This document shows, one piece after another, positions 11,140-24,945 of a stretch of 64,000 nt of DNA (positions within the stretch are counted from its first letter, which is position 1; every line of letters starts with the position of its first letter). The DNA is from Crambe crambe (Eukaryota > Porifera > Demospongiae > Poecilosclerida > Crambeidae). The stretch is from assembly GCA_963924555.1 (NCBI GenBank), contig OZ004588.1, positions 3,224,001-3,288,000 on the forward strand, given 5' to 3'. The notes below the pieces were generated by a model that ran no database searches, was not told the DNA's origin, and was given only the letters and a program-made list of their open reading frames with translations. The position numbers and the translations under genes were made by a program.

Positions 11140-12530
11140 GTGTGCTCCCATCCTGCATGAAATTTCAATGTACATCATTGATCCCACTTCTTCCTTCACT
11201 CCCACTTCATACTTATAAGTTGAATGTTGTATATATTAAATTTTCATTGAAAATCTTTCTCTTAATAGTAGCAACTGGATCAAGGGTCAGAGGAAATGGT
11301 AACTCAGAGTTAATTACATTAATTTCTGTCACATTACATTCCACAGTTCAAGTGCTCACCCTTGGTGTGGAGGAAGGTTGAACACAGCTTCCTGTTTAGT
11401 GTTTCTTACAATTCCATTGAAGGATTGGAGATGACTAGGATATCTGCAATAAGTGCAGAAAAGATATTAAATATTAGTACAGTGATACAGTCAGAAATGG
11501 TACTCATTGTCATTTGTTGTCTGACTGTGGAATGGACTCTTAAGCATGAATCTGCTGATAGAACCTAGAAGTTAACACACAAATGCACTCAGTACAACAT
11601 TCAAAGAGATATACGTTATTCTTGGCAATGCATTGATAGGTGAGAGCAGTTCTAGATACAGCACTTAATACCGGGTCATTAAGTGTTACTGGGTATGTTA
11701 CATATGTACACACATGGGATGTCTAGATACAGAAAGGAGATTTTGCTGGGGTAATATTTCCCTATGATTTTGAATGTACACTACTCAAAAATTAACCCAT
11801 GAAAATTTGCACCACAGATTTTACATCACAGAAATCTCTAGTGTTACATGTACATGTATTTTACTGAGGTTGTCATAAAGAGACTATTTTGTTAGTATTC
11901 ATAAATCAAGCAAGGTTTTACCCTTTTATTCCATGAGATTTCCATTCTCACTGAGCTTGCCTTAGGACACCTGGATAGGAAGAATCCTATTAGGAGTGGA
12001 TTGGACAACTTCAATAAGTGGACCATGGGGCAATTTTCTGGTACAACTCAATGCCACACTCCCAGAGCTGCAAAGAAACAAAATAGCAGATAAAGAATAT
12101 CAAAACATTACATATTTGTGGGTTAGCCTGACTAGGGATTAGGGACTAAGACTAGGACTAGGGGCTAGGGCTAGGGCATCAGTACTACATGTAATATAGA
12201 GCTTCCAAGCCAGAGAAAAAAAGAACAGATCGGATTAAGGGTCTGTATATACACAATCAAACTGGTGGAATGTAAAGATGAGGGAGACAGGACCAATCAT
12301 CCCTAGGACATAACATGACTGGTAGTTTTTTCCCTTGCTGATCATCTGGTTATCATGTCTCCATAGCTACATCACCACAAACACTTCATACAACTGCTTG
12401 AGAGTTTCATCACACTTACCTGTCCAGAAGACCAGAACTCACTATTAGCTGGCAGGTGTTCACCTGCCACAGCCAGCTCAAATACAGGGGAGAGAATCTA
12501 GACTGATCTGGAAGCATGCAGTATATGCAT
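11140..12530. other. Intergenic, no recognised gene
   Basis: Contains only short unsupported ORFs. At 12125-12175 there is a degenerate CTAGGG-type repeat (GGGACTAAGACTAGGACTAGGGGC), echoed at 15660-15700 and 49505-49530. Nothing else stands out. Confidence 0.5.
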
Positions 12531-12603
12531 ACCCTTTACCATGTACCATATAGAGTTTAGATATGACTACCCTTTACCATATAGAGTTTAGGTACGACTA
12601 CCC
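12531..12603 (+). repeat. Promoter-proximal tandem repeat upstream of the GTPase gene
   Basis: Two copies of about 35 bp: ACCCTTTACCAT followed by ATAGAGTTTAG(A/G)TA(T/C)GACT. The second ends about 40 bp before the first ATG of the gene. It may be a duplicated core-promoter or transcription-factor site, but that is inference from position only. Confidence 0.5.
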
Positions 12604-12642
12604 TTAATTTTGGGCGTGGCACCAGGATGTGAAAAGAAAGAC

Positions 12643-13228
12643 ATGGGGAACAAGACGAATAAACAGAAGCGTGGGTCCGAGCCCGAGCCAAACTCTTTTC
12701 CTTCGAAGTCCGCAGGGAGCGATCTTTCTTCAGATTCCAACCTCCTAACCTGTGAAGTAAGCCAAAAAAAGACACACAAAGCTGCCTCCTCCCTTCCCCC
12801 TCCTGTAAACATTGACATTGGACCTTCCAGGCCAAATAAGGAAAGTGAGCCTTCCCCTGATGAGTTCTTTGATCCTCCAGACCTTCCTAGCATAGATGCA
12901 GGGAGTAAAAGTTTGTCGAGTGGACCAGCATTTAAGACTGAACCGAAGTCAGATCAATCTAAGTCTGCAGGGAGTGATCTTCCTTCAGATTCCAGTCCCC
13001 TATGCACCCCTGAAGCTGCCTCCTCCCCTCCTCATCTTTTGAACATTGATAAATCATCTGAACTTCCCATGTCAAATAAGGGGAGTGAGCCTCCCTCTGA
13101 TCATCCAGATCCTCCTCTAGACACTGGGAGTAAGAGCAGACCAGCATTTAAGACTGAGTCAAGTCCTCCAAAGAAAATATCACGGCAGGAGAGGCGACGA
13201 GAAAAAAGGGCGAAACGCAAGTTCAAAG
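12643..13228 (+). CDS. Exon 1: Ser/Pro-rich disordered region with basic tail
   Basis: Starts at ATG 12643 (MGNKTNKQKRGSEPEP), chosen as the first ATG of an open frame; the frame is open a few codons further up but only with non-ATG codons. It ends AAAG|GTATCT at phase 1. The 195 residues are rich in Ser, Pro, Asp and Lys with no globular domain. There is an internal duplication: SKSAGSDLSSDSN near residue 24 recurs as SKSAGSDLPSDSSP near 105, and GSKS...PAFKTE occurs twice. The C-terminal RQERRREKRAKRKFK is a likely nuclear-localisation or acidic-surface-binding patch. G2 is present, but position 6 is Asn, so N-myristoylation is doubtful. Confidence 0.6.
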
Positions 13229-16200
13229 GTATCTAGTTACACATTCATACCTGTGACTTCTCCATAGGAGTACAGAGGGATTGTAATGGCTGTGGTTTAT
13301 TACTGCTGGAGGGTGTGTCTATGGGTATGAAGTATACATGTGTCTGACCTCCCATGCAAATTCAAGACAGTTTTACTAACATGATGCAGCCCAAATCATC
13401 AACTTGTCTCACCTTTGGCCCAAAACTAACTTTGCTAAATTGATGGAGTTAGAGGAAATGATAAGGTCTTCTTTGTAGCATAAACAGCAGCAGGAGCCTC
13501 CAAAAGTGCAAACCAATTTAAGTACTACAATTTATGCCAAATACACCAATATGGACATAGCTGTTAAATTATAGTAAGCCACCACCTATTGCAACCTCTC
13601 TATAGGATCTTAGGGTACAGAAATATCATACTGTATGTCCGGCAGTCATCTTGCTCAGACATGGATGACTGATGACTCCCCCAGTCATTCCTGGTTGAGT
13701 TATAATGACTCCACGTAATCTTTATGGGAGACATTGTATTACTGTCTGCCATTTCCACACAAGCATTTCAATAGCTGGCTCCTCTTTTATTCTGGTCAAG
13801 ACAAATACCCTCTACATGTTCTCCCAGTGCAACACACAAACTGAAAGCAATCACAAAAATGCCTTAAGTGGTAGGTAGTAAGTGATAGGACTGATAGGGT
13901 GTGACTTCCTTCATGCACTGTGTGATCACCTGCATAAGTGGGGATAAGGTGCCCCCAAACTTGTGTGCTGCATTATGGATTGTGATAATTGGCATGGTTA
14001 GGGGGCACTACAATGCACCATCGTCTGGCTGGTAGGTGAGGGAGGGGCCTCAACCCCACCCCTGGATCAAGGGATCCAGCCATGTACTTATTACAAGATG
14101 CCACCATGTTGGTATATTGGCGAAGGGTGTGTCTTTGAGTATGAAGTGTCTGCTATTTCATAAACCTCATGCAAATATAAGTCAACTCTGACTTCTTTTT
14201 AGTGTTAAAACATAATCTAACATACCAGCAACAGGACTCCTAAAGGCACATCTCCCCTATACCATGTACACCAATATGGACAAGTCCAATGTTATAGAAA
14301 GCCACACCTATTGCAACCTCTCTATAGGAACTAAGGGGACAGAAATATCATACTGTATATATTGCCTGGATTAAAGGGCTCCTGCAGATTATGCTCAATT
14401 TATACACAAGATTCGATGCTCAGATTCTCACTCTAGCCTATTATTCTTTCAATTGTACCCATTATTCCCAAAGATTCTCCTATGACAACAGGGCTGGATT
14501 CGGATTATTAAATAGATGGGGTTGCATGACTAGGACTAGGGCCACACACTGGACCATGGGGGAGGCATAATTATTTGGAGGACCATGTATGTTGGCTTCA
14601 CTGATAGTTTGCCACATTTTGAGCTTTTAAATAATAATCCAAGTAGAGTAGTCTCCTATACCATAGATACATTTGTGTATGGTGTTACATTCCTGTGGGT
14701 TGTTATAAACTAATGGTTTGTAACCTCAATACATAATCAAACCATGATAATAACATTGAACTGTATGACTATACCAACTATCCCTAATAATGTCTGCATG
14801 TAGCAGTTATTTTTGCTGGCTTCTTCAAGCTTCTTCTTCATGTGAGTACCTGTATTACGGTATATTTTTCACTCCCGAACATCAATCTCGTTCAGCTTCT
14901 TGCCCAGGGTATGACAATTCCACCACCTCTAAATGGCATGCTTTGTGTGCTGTGTGGTCAGTCATATGCTAGCATTTGTGTAGGTAAGGGGTGAAACACA
15001 CCAAAATTGTGACATCTTTGAAGTGGTTACAGGTGTGATCAATAAGGAAATCACAGTTTGTATGCACTAAGTTATAAAATGTGTGACCAAGTCAAAGTAC
15101 AGTGCAATATGGATGTGTCGTGTATACATAGACTGTTTCTTCATTCATACAAGTAAGTGTTGGGGGGAGGACTCTTCATCCCAAACCCTGGAAGCATGAT
15201 CATCCCCTAAGTAAGTGAGTATGTAGGGACAAGCCACTAACATAGTTGCTAACTACTGGAAATAATAGTGACAGTCTATACGTGCCTATGGCACACACAA
15301 AAAATTCTTGTCCACACCCACTTTTTATTAAACATGCCCATTAGATTAAGCTTCAGCTCCACCAAAGAAAAGATGATGTCATTGGTCAGATCACATGATG
15401 TGTGCTGAGTGTTCATAATAATGCTACAGCTGAACTATAGTAACTACTTTTAGCTCCATGTAGCTCTATCTGTTGGGACAAGTAATATTTAGTTCACTCT
15501 TTTCTAGCTCTAAGTGTTTTAATGCACCTGCACGAGCATTATAGCATCATCCGAGTGCACCATGCATTAAAACACATGGAGCTAGAAAAGAGTGATCTAA
15601 ACATTTTAGTGCTGGTCACATGACTTGTGACCAATCAAATTCCAGTTGGTCCTTACAGAACCCTAGCCCTAGCCTAGCCCTAGCTAGCCCTGGTACCTAG
15701 CAAGCTCTGACACACTTTGGTTCAGTAAGAATGCTCTAATTTAATGATATTCAAAAAAATAAATGAGGTAAATTCCTGAGGTTTTCCTGTTTGAAACCCA
15801 ATGTAAAAAGTGAAATGCTAAAGTCTATAAAAGAAAACATTAAGACATATACTTGCTGTAAGCACTAGGGACTGAGGCTGGAAGGTCATAGTCCTAGTGG
15901 ATCTTCCACTAGGCTCCTATGTACCTTCAGCACGGTTTCTCAAGTGTGCACTAAATATTTAGTGCACATGAAAGTGTGCTTTATGAGATTTAAAGCACAC
16001 TTCAGAGAATCTGATTGGTCACAAGTCATGTGACCAGCACTAAGTCATTGTTAAAGCACTATTTCAGGCCATAGATTGTATAGACTACGTAACTGGGATT
16101 GGAAACGCCCCATAGCAACAATACAATCTGCGTGGTACGATCAGTATTGTGGTGCGTGGTAGAGATGAAAAGCTTAACATGGAGGAATCGACCACTCGAA

Positions 16201-19200
16201 GTTCAGAAGTAAGTCCATAGCATAGGTAGTAACTTCACTACCTTACTTGTGCAAAAAGCAAATTTTTGGCTGCTAAGACATCCATACCAGCCTGTTTTAG
16301 CCTGTTTTGGCTTTGTGTACCTGTATCTCATGAAAGAATAAATATTCAGCTTACAGTTTCAGAGTTTAGTATATAGCTACTCTACTTCATGCCCTCATAC
16401 GTGAACTTTGCATATATTCAAGAATTTTAGCCAATAGTTCACATTAGCTGGGTGTGTCTTTGCAAACTGAAATAAATTACCAGGATCAATGGCTGCACAC
16501 TTGATACCCATATATTTGATAATAATCCTTTTTCCTTGTATTAATTAATGGGGGCATGTGCAATAAGGAATGGCCAGGCAGTTTATATTGCGTTTCCAAT
16601 CCCGGTCACGTAGTCTATACAATCTATGGTCAGGCGGGACCAGGACAAGAGCTATAATATTCTGAGTGTCCATGCCAAATCGATAGTGTTGGTAGCTATG
16701 CACTAAATAGAACGGGTTAATACCTTTTGTGGACATCATCTTATTCACCATAATCTCCACTGTGGGGTGTGTTAGGTGTGGCAAATTAAACAGCTGTGGG
16801 TCCCTTTCCTGTCTATTATAGGAGCTGCTGAGTCAGTTTGGGGAATCCAAAACTCAATGTGTAGGATTTTCACCTGCTGATGTCAGAAGAGTGACATTTC
16901 CAATGAGACCAATAGTTGAGAATGCAAGCTTTGCAAATTTCCTAATATTCAACAACGTTATGTGAAAATAATGTGGATCATTTTTAAGGGGAAATCAGTC
17001 CTGATATTAGCAGAGACATATTCACTTATAATGACGTCACATTTTTATGCAAGGACAAATAGAGTCCCTATGAAGGGACTCACTTTTCTCTCACCACTAA
17101 ATGTGTACATGTTTATTCATATTGACTGAAGTGAAGTGGGTAGGTCCCTGCTGATATCTTTTAATTAGTGTATCATAGACGAGTTCATTTTAATAATTTT
17201 GCAATATTTACAGCTCCTGCCTTCAGTGTCAAGAACGTTATGGCAGTCCTAAAGACACTTTCATTGCACAATGTTCGTATCTGCCTGTGTATCCCTCACT
17301 ACAAGTATGATTCTATAAAATCCGAATATCACACAGACCAGGAAAGACTGGCAGAACTCATCAAGTATTGGATCTTTAATGATCCATGGGCATCCTGGAG
17401 GAAACTTATACAAAGGCTTGACCAGTGCAACGAGTCAGATATAGCGGACAGGATATGGAGGTATGCAGAGAAACTAACAGGTTAGTGAGTATCATTACTG
17501 AGATGCTGAGATGTGATAATGTAATTGAGCCCACACACTAATTGTATTAGTGAGGAAAGAAATATATGTACATTAACATATAGTACGTGGACAGATTCAG
17601 CATGCTGCAGTTCAATTCTAGAAGTTGGTGGTCAGTCAATCTATGGATCCTACATTCTTTTCTATCAGCATAGACTGTTCCTTTTAGATTAGATTCAGTT
17701 GCAGCTCGTGTATTATCTCTAATTCCTCTAAGTGTTAGTTTAGGTAATCTGTATTTATTTGACTGGCAGCACATAAACATATAAGGACATGAGAGTCTAA
17801 CTTCTATATCTGCTGAGTCAGCTATATCTTGGAGTTGATTGTAACTACTTGACTGCTGCACATGCTGAGACCCATGCCCAGTTGTTAAGAGTAGAGACTC
17901 AACATGTAACAAAGTTTAATTTTTTGTTTGTCAATTTCATTGCACTATTCTAACAAACCCTATTATAGTCTATTTACATTCACTCTGACACCTTGAAGTT
18001 AATGAGTCATGTAATCAGCTCTCTGCTGATGTCTGAAATCAGTCAGGAATCGACAAAGTTATGCTGTAGTTCCAGAAATTTCCAAGTTTAAATATTTTGC
18101 ATTTTAATTTTTCAATGAAATTTAATTTCGGAAATATTATATACAACATCCGAAAATTTTAAACAACGAATTGTTATTGCATCAAATGTGCGTTAATTAG
18201 AGTTCAACTAGTTACCGCATGTACGTATGTAATGGCAGAGTCCGTGGCTGAGTCACAATGTGAGGTGGATTCCTGCATCAGAGGCTATCATAAATACAGA
18301 GCAATATGGACAGCAGCTATTGGAGAGTCTCTTTGTTGTATTAGCAGAGCCTACTAATACAATAGATCAATATGCTGTTGCTGTAATTAGAAGTGGACTA
18401 GTTGTTGGACATTTGCCTAAGAAGATTTCAAGAGTTTGCTCACTTTTTTTGAGGAGAGGAGGTACCATAATAAATATTGTATAGTCACCAACACCAGGAG
18501 ATATTCCGCAGACCTCCCTCAAGGTGGGATTAGAGATCCCCTGTACTTTGCATTTTGAAGGGATCAATTCTTTGAGAAGACGCTTAAAAAAATGCATGCC
18601 CAATCTCAATTCATAATCAGTACTTAAATCATTGTTTTCATCTGCTAAAATTATATTATAAAAGTTACTACCGTACAGCGGTTTTTAAAAAAATATTTCG
18701 TTACGTAAAGAATTACATAAAGAATTATGGTAGTCTTTTATTCGGTATGGTACGATTATTTTAGCGGATGTACAACAATATCTACGGACTTCGCTTCACA
18801 GCTGCTTTTTCACTGGCTTGCATACTATTCTTTGCCTTCATTTCTTCAGGTATAGCCCTCTTCGCAATCGTGGCGACTTCTTAAGTGATGGAATCTAGCT
18901 AGCTAAGAAGAAAGTGGACCAGAAGGTTATGTAAGTTACATATATTGCATGCTGTAGTTGAATGTACGAACGTCTACATGTGGCTAAATGGTGGCTTTTT
19001 ATTGGAAATAGAAAAATTTTTGATAGACTGATTACTGAACCGAATTTTTATTCCCACCAAGATTATCCCGCTGTAAGGTACACATTAAGTACATCAATCA
19101 ATCACCGTTCACATCCACTTCTTCTATCTCTGAATCTTCCACACCAAGTGCTTTATTGTCAACATCAAGTGCTTGACATATTCCAGCTTCGTTCACTATG

Positions 19201-22200
19201 AATGACGGATTATCAGCAATGTGCTGAACACTCTTGACAAGCCATTTGGCACCAAGTTCTTTCATAGCTGGTAAACATAGGTCAGCAGGTTCCAATCTTG
19301 ATCCAACTGCTCTGCTATATGGTCTTGAAATTTTCGCTGAAGAAAATCCTTCACAGTCTTATTAACTGAGATGTCCATTGGCTGTAATAAATCTGTGGTA
19401 TTAGCAGGCAACAAACAAACACGAATAGAATTCTCTTCAAGAATACCTTTAACACATGGAGTGATTTGACCTTTAAAATTATCCATAATCACAAGGGCAG
19501 ACTTGTCTTCCCCCAAATTGTCTCTTTGCTTTTCAACATATGGAATGATTATGGCTTTGATGTATTGAAACATCGTTTCTTCATTTGACCAATGTTTGGG
19601 TGAATGTGTAATATCCCAGTCACTTGGAAATTTGAAATGGGGGTGTTGAATGGGGGTGACAACAGTTTGTCTTGACAGTGGAAGTGACATCATTTAGAAA
19701 TTCCTTCTTCAACTGTGAAAAATTGGCAACACTAAATTTGTTCTTTGTTCTGGTGGCTTTTCACTGGACAAATTCCATCCACACAAGAAGTGAATTTGCC
19801 CATGGTCTGTAGCCACCAAACTCTTCTAACTTGAACTTGCCATATGCCATCACAATACCTCGAGCAGCAGCAACAACAATACATGCAGATACAACACCTC
19901 CAGCTTCTCTCAGTTTCAGCAAATATGCTTGCACAACCATTGTCATAGGGTGGAATGTCCCCCGCTTAGAATGATCTGGGGGTCATTTTACCCTAGGGTG
20001 AAGTGACCTGGGGTCACTCTAACCTAGGCTGGAATGACCCCCCTGGGTCACTCAGCCCTAGGGTATATTGACCCCTCTAGGATGTAGTGACCCCCTGGGT
20101 CACTTTGCCCTTTGGTATAATGACCCCTCCCTCCCCGTCTCTACATAGGATGTGGAATTAGACAATCAAATCAATTACTTTGGTGAACATCAAAACCACT
20201 TGATACTTTTTTTTCTGCTGGTGCTGTGACACATTGCACTGAGTCTTGGCATGAGCTGCAACTGATCATTTTCCATATTCAGTTATAAAAAATCTCAAAG
20301 GTAATTGCTGCCAAACTTGAGCTTTTTTCTGGTTTTTCTGCCGTGGAAATGATGTCAGCGCCGATTTTCTAACAGTTGAAAAGATGCTTCCGAAACTTGT
20401 GTAATATATGCAACAGAGTGACGCTGCAAACAATCACTGCCATTACCCTGAATTTTTGCACATTGACGAAACATATATCCAGTGGAGTAGGAATAGGAAA
20501 TTTATCGGGGGGAGGGGGGCAGGGACAATAATAAGTTAATCACAGTAATAGCAACAAAATTCAATCCTTCTGTCATTAAATTGAACATATGCATTAGATA
20601 ACAGTCAGCAAGCAGCAGTGAAATTGCTGACATCACACTGCAATGACATGTAATTGCTTGGTGCTTGGTCTTACTTTCAATAATACTGTTCATATTTGGG
20701 GGGGCAGTGCCTCTCCATCTATAGTATTGGGGAGCTGTGGCCCCCCCTGCCCCCCTCTCCCCCCATTCCTACTCCACTGTCTGATATCATAAATATAGTC
20801 TCACGGGCCAATCCTTTACCAAAATACACCTCCCGCCGTGCTGATATCAACGGAAACTGTTGATATTAAATTAGCCAGGGGCTGCTAAAAAAACTGTAAA
20901 GAAATATTGTTCTGTGATCATCATGAAGTGCCGAATACTTATTAGACCATGCGCAACTCACATGTACACTTTACTTATGTAGGGGTCACTTGACCCTGAG
21001 GGGGGTCATTTAACACTAGATTGGAGTGACCTCAGGGTCACTACACCCTAGGGTAGAATGACCGGGGGTCACTATACCCTCCGACACCGTATCTAAATAG
21101 TCCCCCAGCAAAAGTGGCCTACCACACTTTCTTTCAGGAAGCTCATCCACTCATTATCTGTTTTCCGTTTCTCTCTCACACTTTCAAGATAGTCCTTGAT
21201 CGAGATGGTACTACTGTTGATTTTCACCCTCAACTTTCAAGAGAAATGTGCAGCAGCTGCTGAAACTCCATGCTGACTGCATATCTGCCCAATCCTTAGG
21301 ACTATAATAGAATTGTCATCTTTTTCCTAAGCTAGCTTAGCTACCTACGTAAGTATATACTTCATGTATGGACCACGTTTTTTCTGTTTCTTAGCTTCAC
21401 CCATCACTTTGTCCACTTCCTTATTAGCGAGCGCTACTGCCCTCAGGATCATAATGTTGGATAAAGATCCAAAGGGGCTTGGAAGTCCATCCTTAGCCTT
21501 GAAATACTTCCGTAATGACATGTCTCGAGTATGTCAGAGCCATAATTTCAATTTTCATACAAATATAATTTCTGGTAAGTAGCAATTTCGGAATACTTCC
21601 AACTTCCAAAAATATTTTAGTTTTGAATTCTTCTGGAACTACAGTAACTAGTATCAATACTCTACTGCTGAGTCAACTATATCTTGGGGTTATGACTACT
21701 GCACATGTTGAGACCCATGCCCAGTTGTTACGAGTAGTGACTTAAAGTCTGTACAAAATTCAATTTTTTGCTTGTCAATTTCATTGCACTATTCCAACAC
21801 ACCCTATTATAGTTCACTCTGACACCTTGAGTCATGTAATCAGCTCTCTGCTGATGTCAGGAGTTATACCCAGTTCCAGAAATTTCCAAGTTGAAATATT
21901 TCACATTTTAATTTATCAATGAAATTTAATTTCGGAAACATTATATACAACATCCAAAAAATTTAAACAACGAATTGTTATTGCATCAAATGTGTGTGAA
22001 TTAGAGTTCGATTAGTTATCGCATGTATGTATGTAATGGCAGAGTCCATGGCTGAGTCACAATGTGAGGTGGATTCCTGCATCAGAGGCTATCATGAATA
22101 CAGAACAATATGGACAGCAGCTATTGGAGAGTCTCTTTGTTGTATTAGGGGAGCCTACTAATACAATAGATCAATACACTGTTGCTGTAATTAGAAATGG

Positions 22201-24909
22201 ATTAGTTGTTGGACATTTGCCTAAGAAGATTTCGAGATTTTGCTCACTTTTTTTGAGGAGAGGAGGTACCATATATTGTATAGTCGCCAACACCAGGAGA
22301 TATTCCGCAGACCTCCCTCAAGGTGGACTAGAGATCCCCTGTACTTTGCACTTTGAAGGGAAATCAATTCTTTGAAAGACACTTGTAAAAATGCATGCCC
22401 AATCTCAATTCATAATCAGTACTTACATCATTGTTTTCATCTGCTAAAATTGTATTACAAAAGTTGTTTTTTTATATTTCATTAATCATCAAATGAAATA
22501 CAGTTGAAGAATTGCAACCAGAAGGTTAGGTAAGTTACATATAGTGCATGCCGTAGTTGAATGTACGAACGTCTACATGTGGCTAAATTGTGGCTTTATA
22601 TGGAAAAAATCGATAGTATAGACTGATTACCGAAATTGCCGAATTTTTATCCTCACCAAAATTATCCCGCTGTATGTACATCAATAAATCAATCACTGTT
22701 CACATCCACTTCTATCTCTGAATCTTCCATGTCTGAAAAACTGTCGGAATCCTACCTACGTAAGTACGTACTTCATGTATGGACCAGTTTCTTAGCTTCA
22801 CCCATAACTTTGTCCACTCCCTTATTATGAGCGCTACTCTCCTTGAGGTCATAATGTTGGATAAAGATCCACTGGGGCATCTTTAGCCTTGAAATACTTC
22901 TGTAAAGACATGTCTTGAGTATGTCAGAGCCACGTGTTATCTAAATTTCTGTAATTTACAAATATAGTTTTCTGGTAAGTAGTTTTATTCAGACAATTCA
23001 ATTTCGAATACTTCCAACTTCCAAAAATATTTTAGTTTTGAATTTTTTCTGGAACTACAGTAACTAGTATCAATACTCTAAGTGCTAAGTAGATTTTTCA
23101 GAGCTATCTAGATCTTGGGGTTAGTAGGTGAATGCACTGCACATACAGAAAGAGAGCAAAGAGCATTATAGAAATGCAACAGTCACTGAATTCAGGACAA
23201 CAAAGAGGTTCTATGTAACTGAAGTTATTCTGTAATGTATGGAAATGAGTTGTCTCACATAGCCAGCCTCTTGATTGCAATGCTGAGATCACTAGCATAT
23301 GTTAGGAAAGGCTATCGTAGAGGTTTTGTCCATAGGACCAGAAGAGGTGTGATTGAGTGAATTAGACTCTTGCTCTCTAATACAATTTCTTTCTTTTTTC
23401 TTGGCTAGCAATAGTCATGCAAAATGTTAAATTTTAATAATAAGGTCAGTCAGTCCTATTGAAGAGAACTGCAAGAAATGTGAACAAACTACGTATAGTA
23501 GTAAGAGACTTGCTGTATTCTATATTCTGGGGGAAAGTTTAGAATTATTTAGGACAACATCTAGGGGGTGAAATTTCCCCTATGCCCCCCCCCTTATGGT
23601 TAGTTAGGCACACGAATTAGGTAGTTTGAGGTTTCCATGCAATTGTTAACAGTGACTTCTAAATGTTTGACCTCGTAACTTCCCCTCCAAGTCGAAAATC
23701 CTCTTATTTGTATGCTATGGTACATTATGAAAGAGCCAACTTTGGAAAAGTTGGACCATCCACAGCTACTTTAATTAGGTATTGTGTCTCTGAGAGTTTG
23801 AGCTGAGCATTTGCATGTGATGATTATTTTACATATACACCATAGAATATGTGATTCATGATTGGAAGACTGTCAGTTCAGCAGACTAGATCCACCCTTA
23901 CATGCTCTTACCTGTACAGAAACTATTATGTGTGTCTATAATTGATTTTGTATTTAAAATCATTGAGTGGGAAATGGGAGTGGTTATGGGAGGAGTATTT
24001 TAGTTCCTCCTCAAAGAAGAATCACATGCCTTCATTTTTTCTAGATTCACCTACTGAGCATACAAAGTCACAAAAATAGCATACAATATGAGTGCATAAT
24101 TAATTTTGTTTACTGTGCAATGAAGACATGTGAACTTGACCAAACCCATTTCTTACATGTTAGTGATGCTATTCTGCAATCAAGTGAATGGCTACACAAG
24201 ACATGGAAGTGATGCTTTTAGCTAAGTAGAACCCTCACCTCCTAAACAGCCTAATTGATCCGTTGATAGCATAAACTTCCCCTCCCCTCCCACATTGATT
24301 ATTAATTGTATTATCCTCAAACATAGACACACCCACACATAAACATCCCAGCGCCTCACTCTCTATATGGAACCCTCTGCTTGACTAGTACTGTAAATTC
24401 TGTGGGTGTGTCTTATCTGAAGTGTTTGTGTCCTCCCCAGACCCCAGCTTCACCTCTCACAGTTTGCTGGATGCTCTGGATACTGTGGGGGACAGAAAAT
24501 TGAATAGTGTATTTGAGATCCCAAGGCCTATGGGGGGATTGGGGAGAGAGATGAAGTCACGCGAAGAGAAGATAAAGTACTACATGGACACTCATCCAAA
24601 CACTGGATGGAATCACTTGGCTGGGACTCTTCTCTACCAGGAACAACAGACAGCTCTTAAGAAAGTGAAGGGGAATGTTACAGCTGATAAAGGTAGGTGT
24701 GTACATACTAAGTGAGGCAAGGGTGAATATAGTCATGTGATTGGTCAACAGTGGATACTCTTATGAATAAATGACTCTCCAAGTTCAGGACTATAAATAT
24801 GTTTTTCTCACTAGAACACACTCCACCATGTATCCACCACTACCAGAGTATCTACACTCCAAAATACAATTTTTTAAGTTAACCTTATAATTTTTTCCGC
24901 CTAGTCCCA

Positions 24910-24945
<36 letters not shown>

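Larger units (their letters stand above)
19096..21521 (-). pseudogene. Pogo/Tigger-like (DDE_1) transposase, interrupted
   Basis: Minus-strand start at 21521 (MSLRKYFKAKDGLPSPFGSL), then KKQKKRGPY and an HTH-like stretch (HGVSAAAAHFS, with an in-frame stop) and LESVREKRKTDNE. A 1.1-kb MITE splits it here. It resumes at about 19943 with YLLKLREAGGVVSACIVVAA, then PWANSLLVWMEF and SQLKKEFLNDV. The part that would carry the first catalytic Asp is deleted. From 19640 it continues FPSDWDITHSPKHWSNEETM, VIMDNFKGQ (second Asp) and NTTDLLQPMDISVNK (third acidic residue), ending EDSEIEEVDVNGD near 19098. Non-functional. Confidence 0.75.
18064..21644. mobile_element. Pogo-like DNA transposon, unit 1
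   Basis: CTGTAGTTCCAGAA (18064-18077) is exactly inverted at 21631-21644. Within lie a HIRAN-like ORF on the plus strand and a Pogo/Tigger-class (DDE_1) transposase on the minus strand, convergent. The element is broken by a 1.1-kb MITE and by deletion. A second, internally deleted copy follows directly, sharing the flank at 17.79-18.06 / 21.66-21.87 kb, which implies tandem duplication of element plus flank. Confidence 0.7.

Noticed and set aside
12121-12180. CTAGGG-type repeats as interstitial telomere
   Set aside because: Units are irregular (CTAGGG, ACTAGG, TTAGGGAC) and few; no run of TTAGGG is present.
12643-12660. N-myristoylation of the GTPase (MGNKTN)
   Set aside because: Gly2 is present, but position 6 is Asn instead of the usual Ser/Thr, so the signal is weak.
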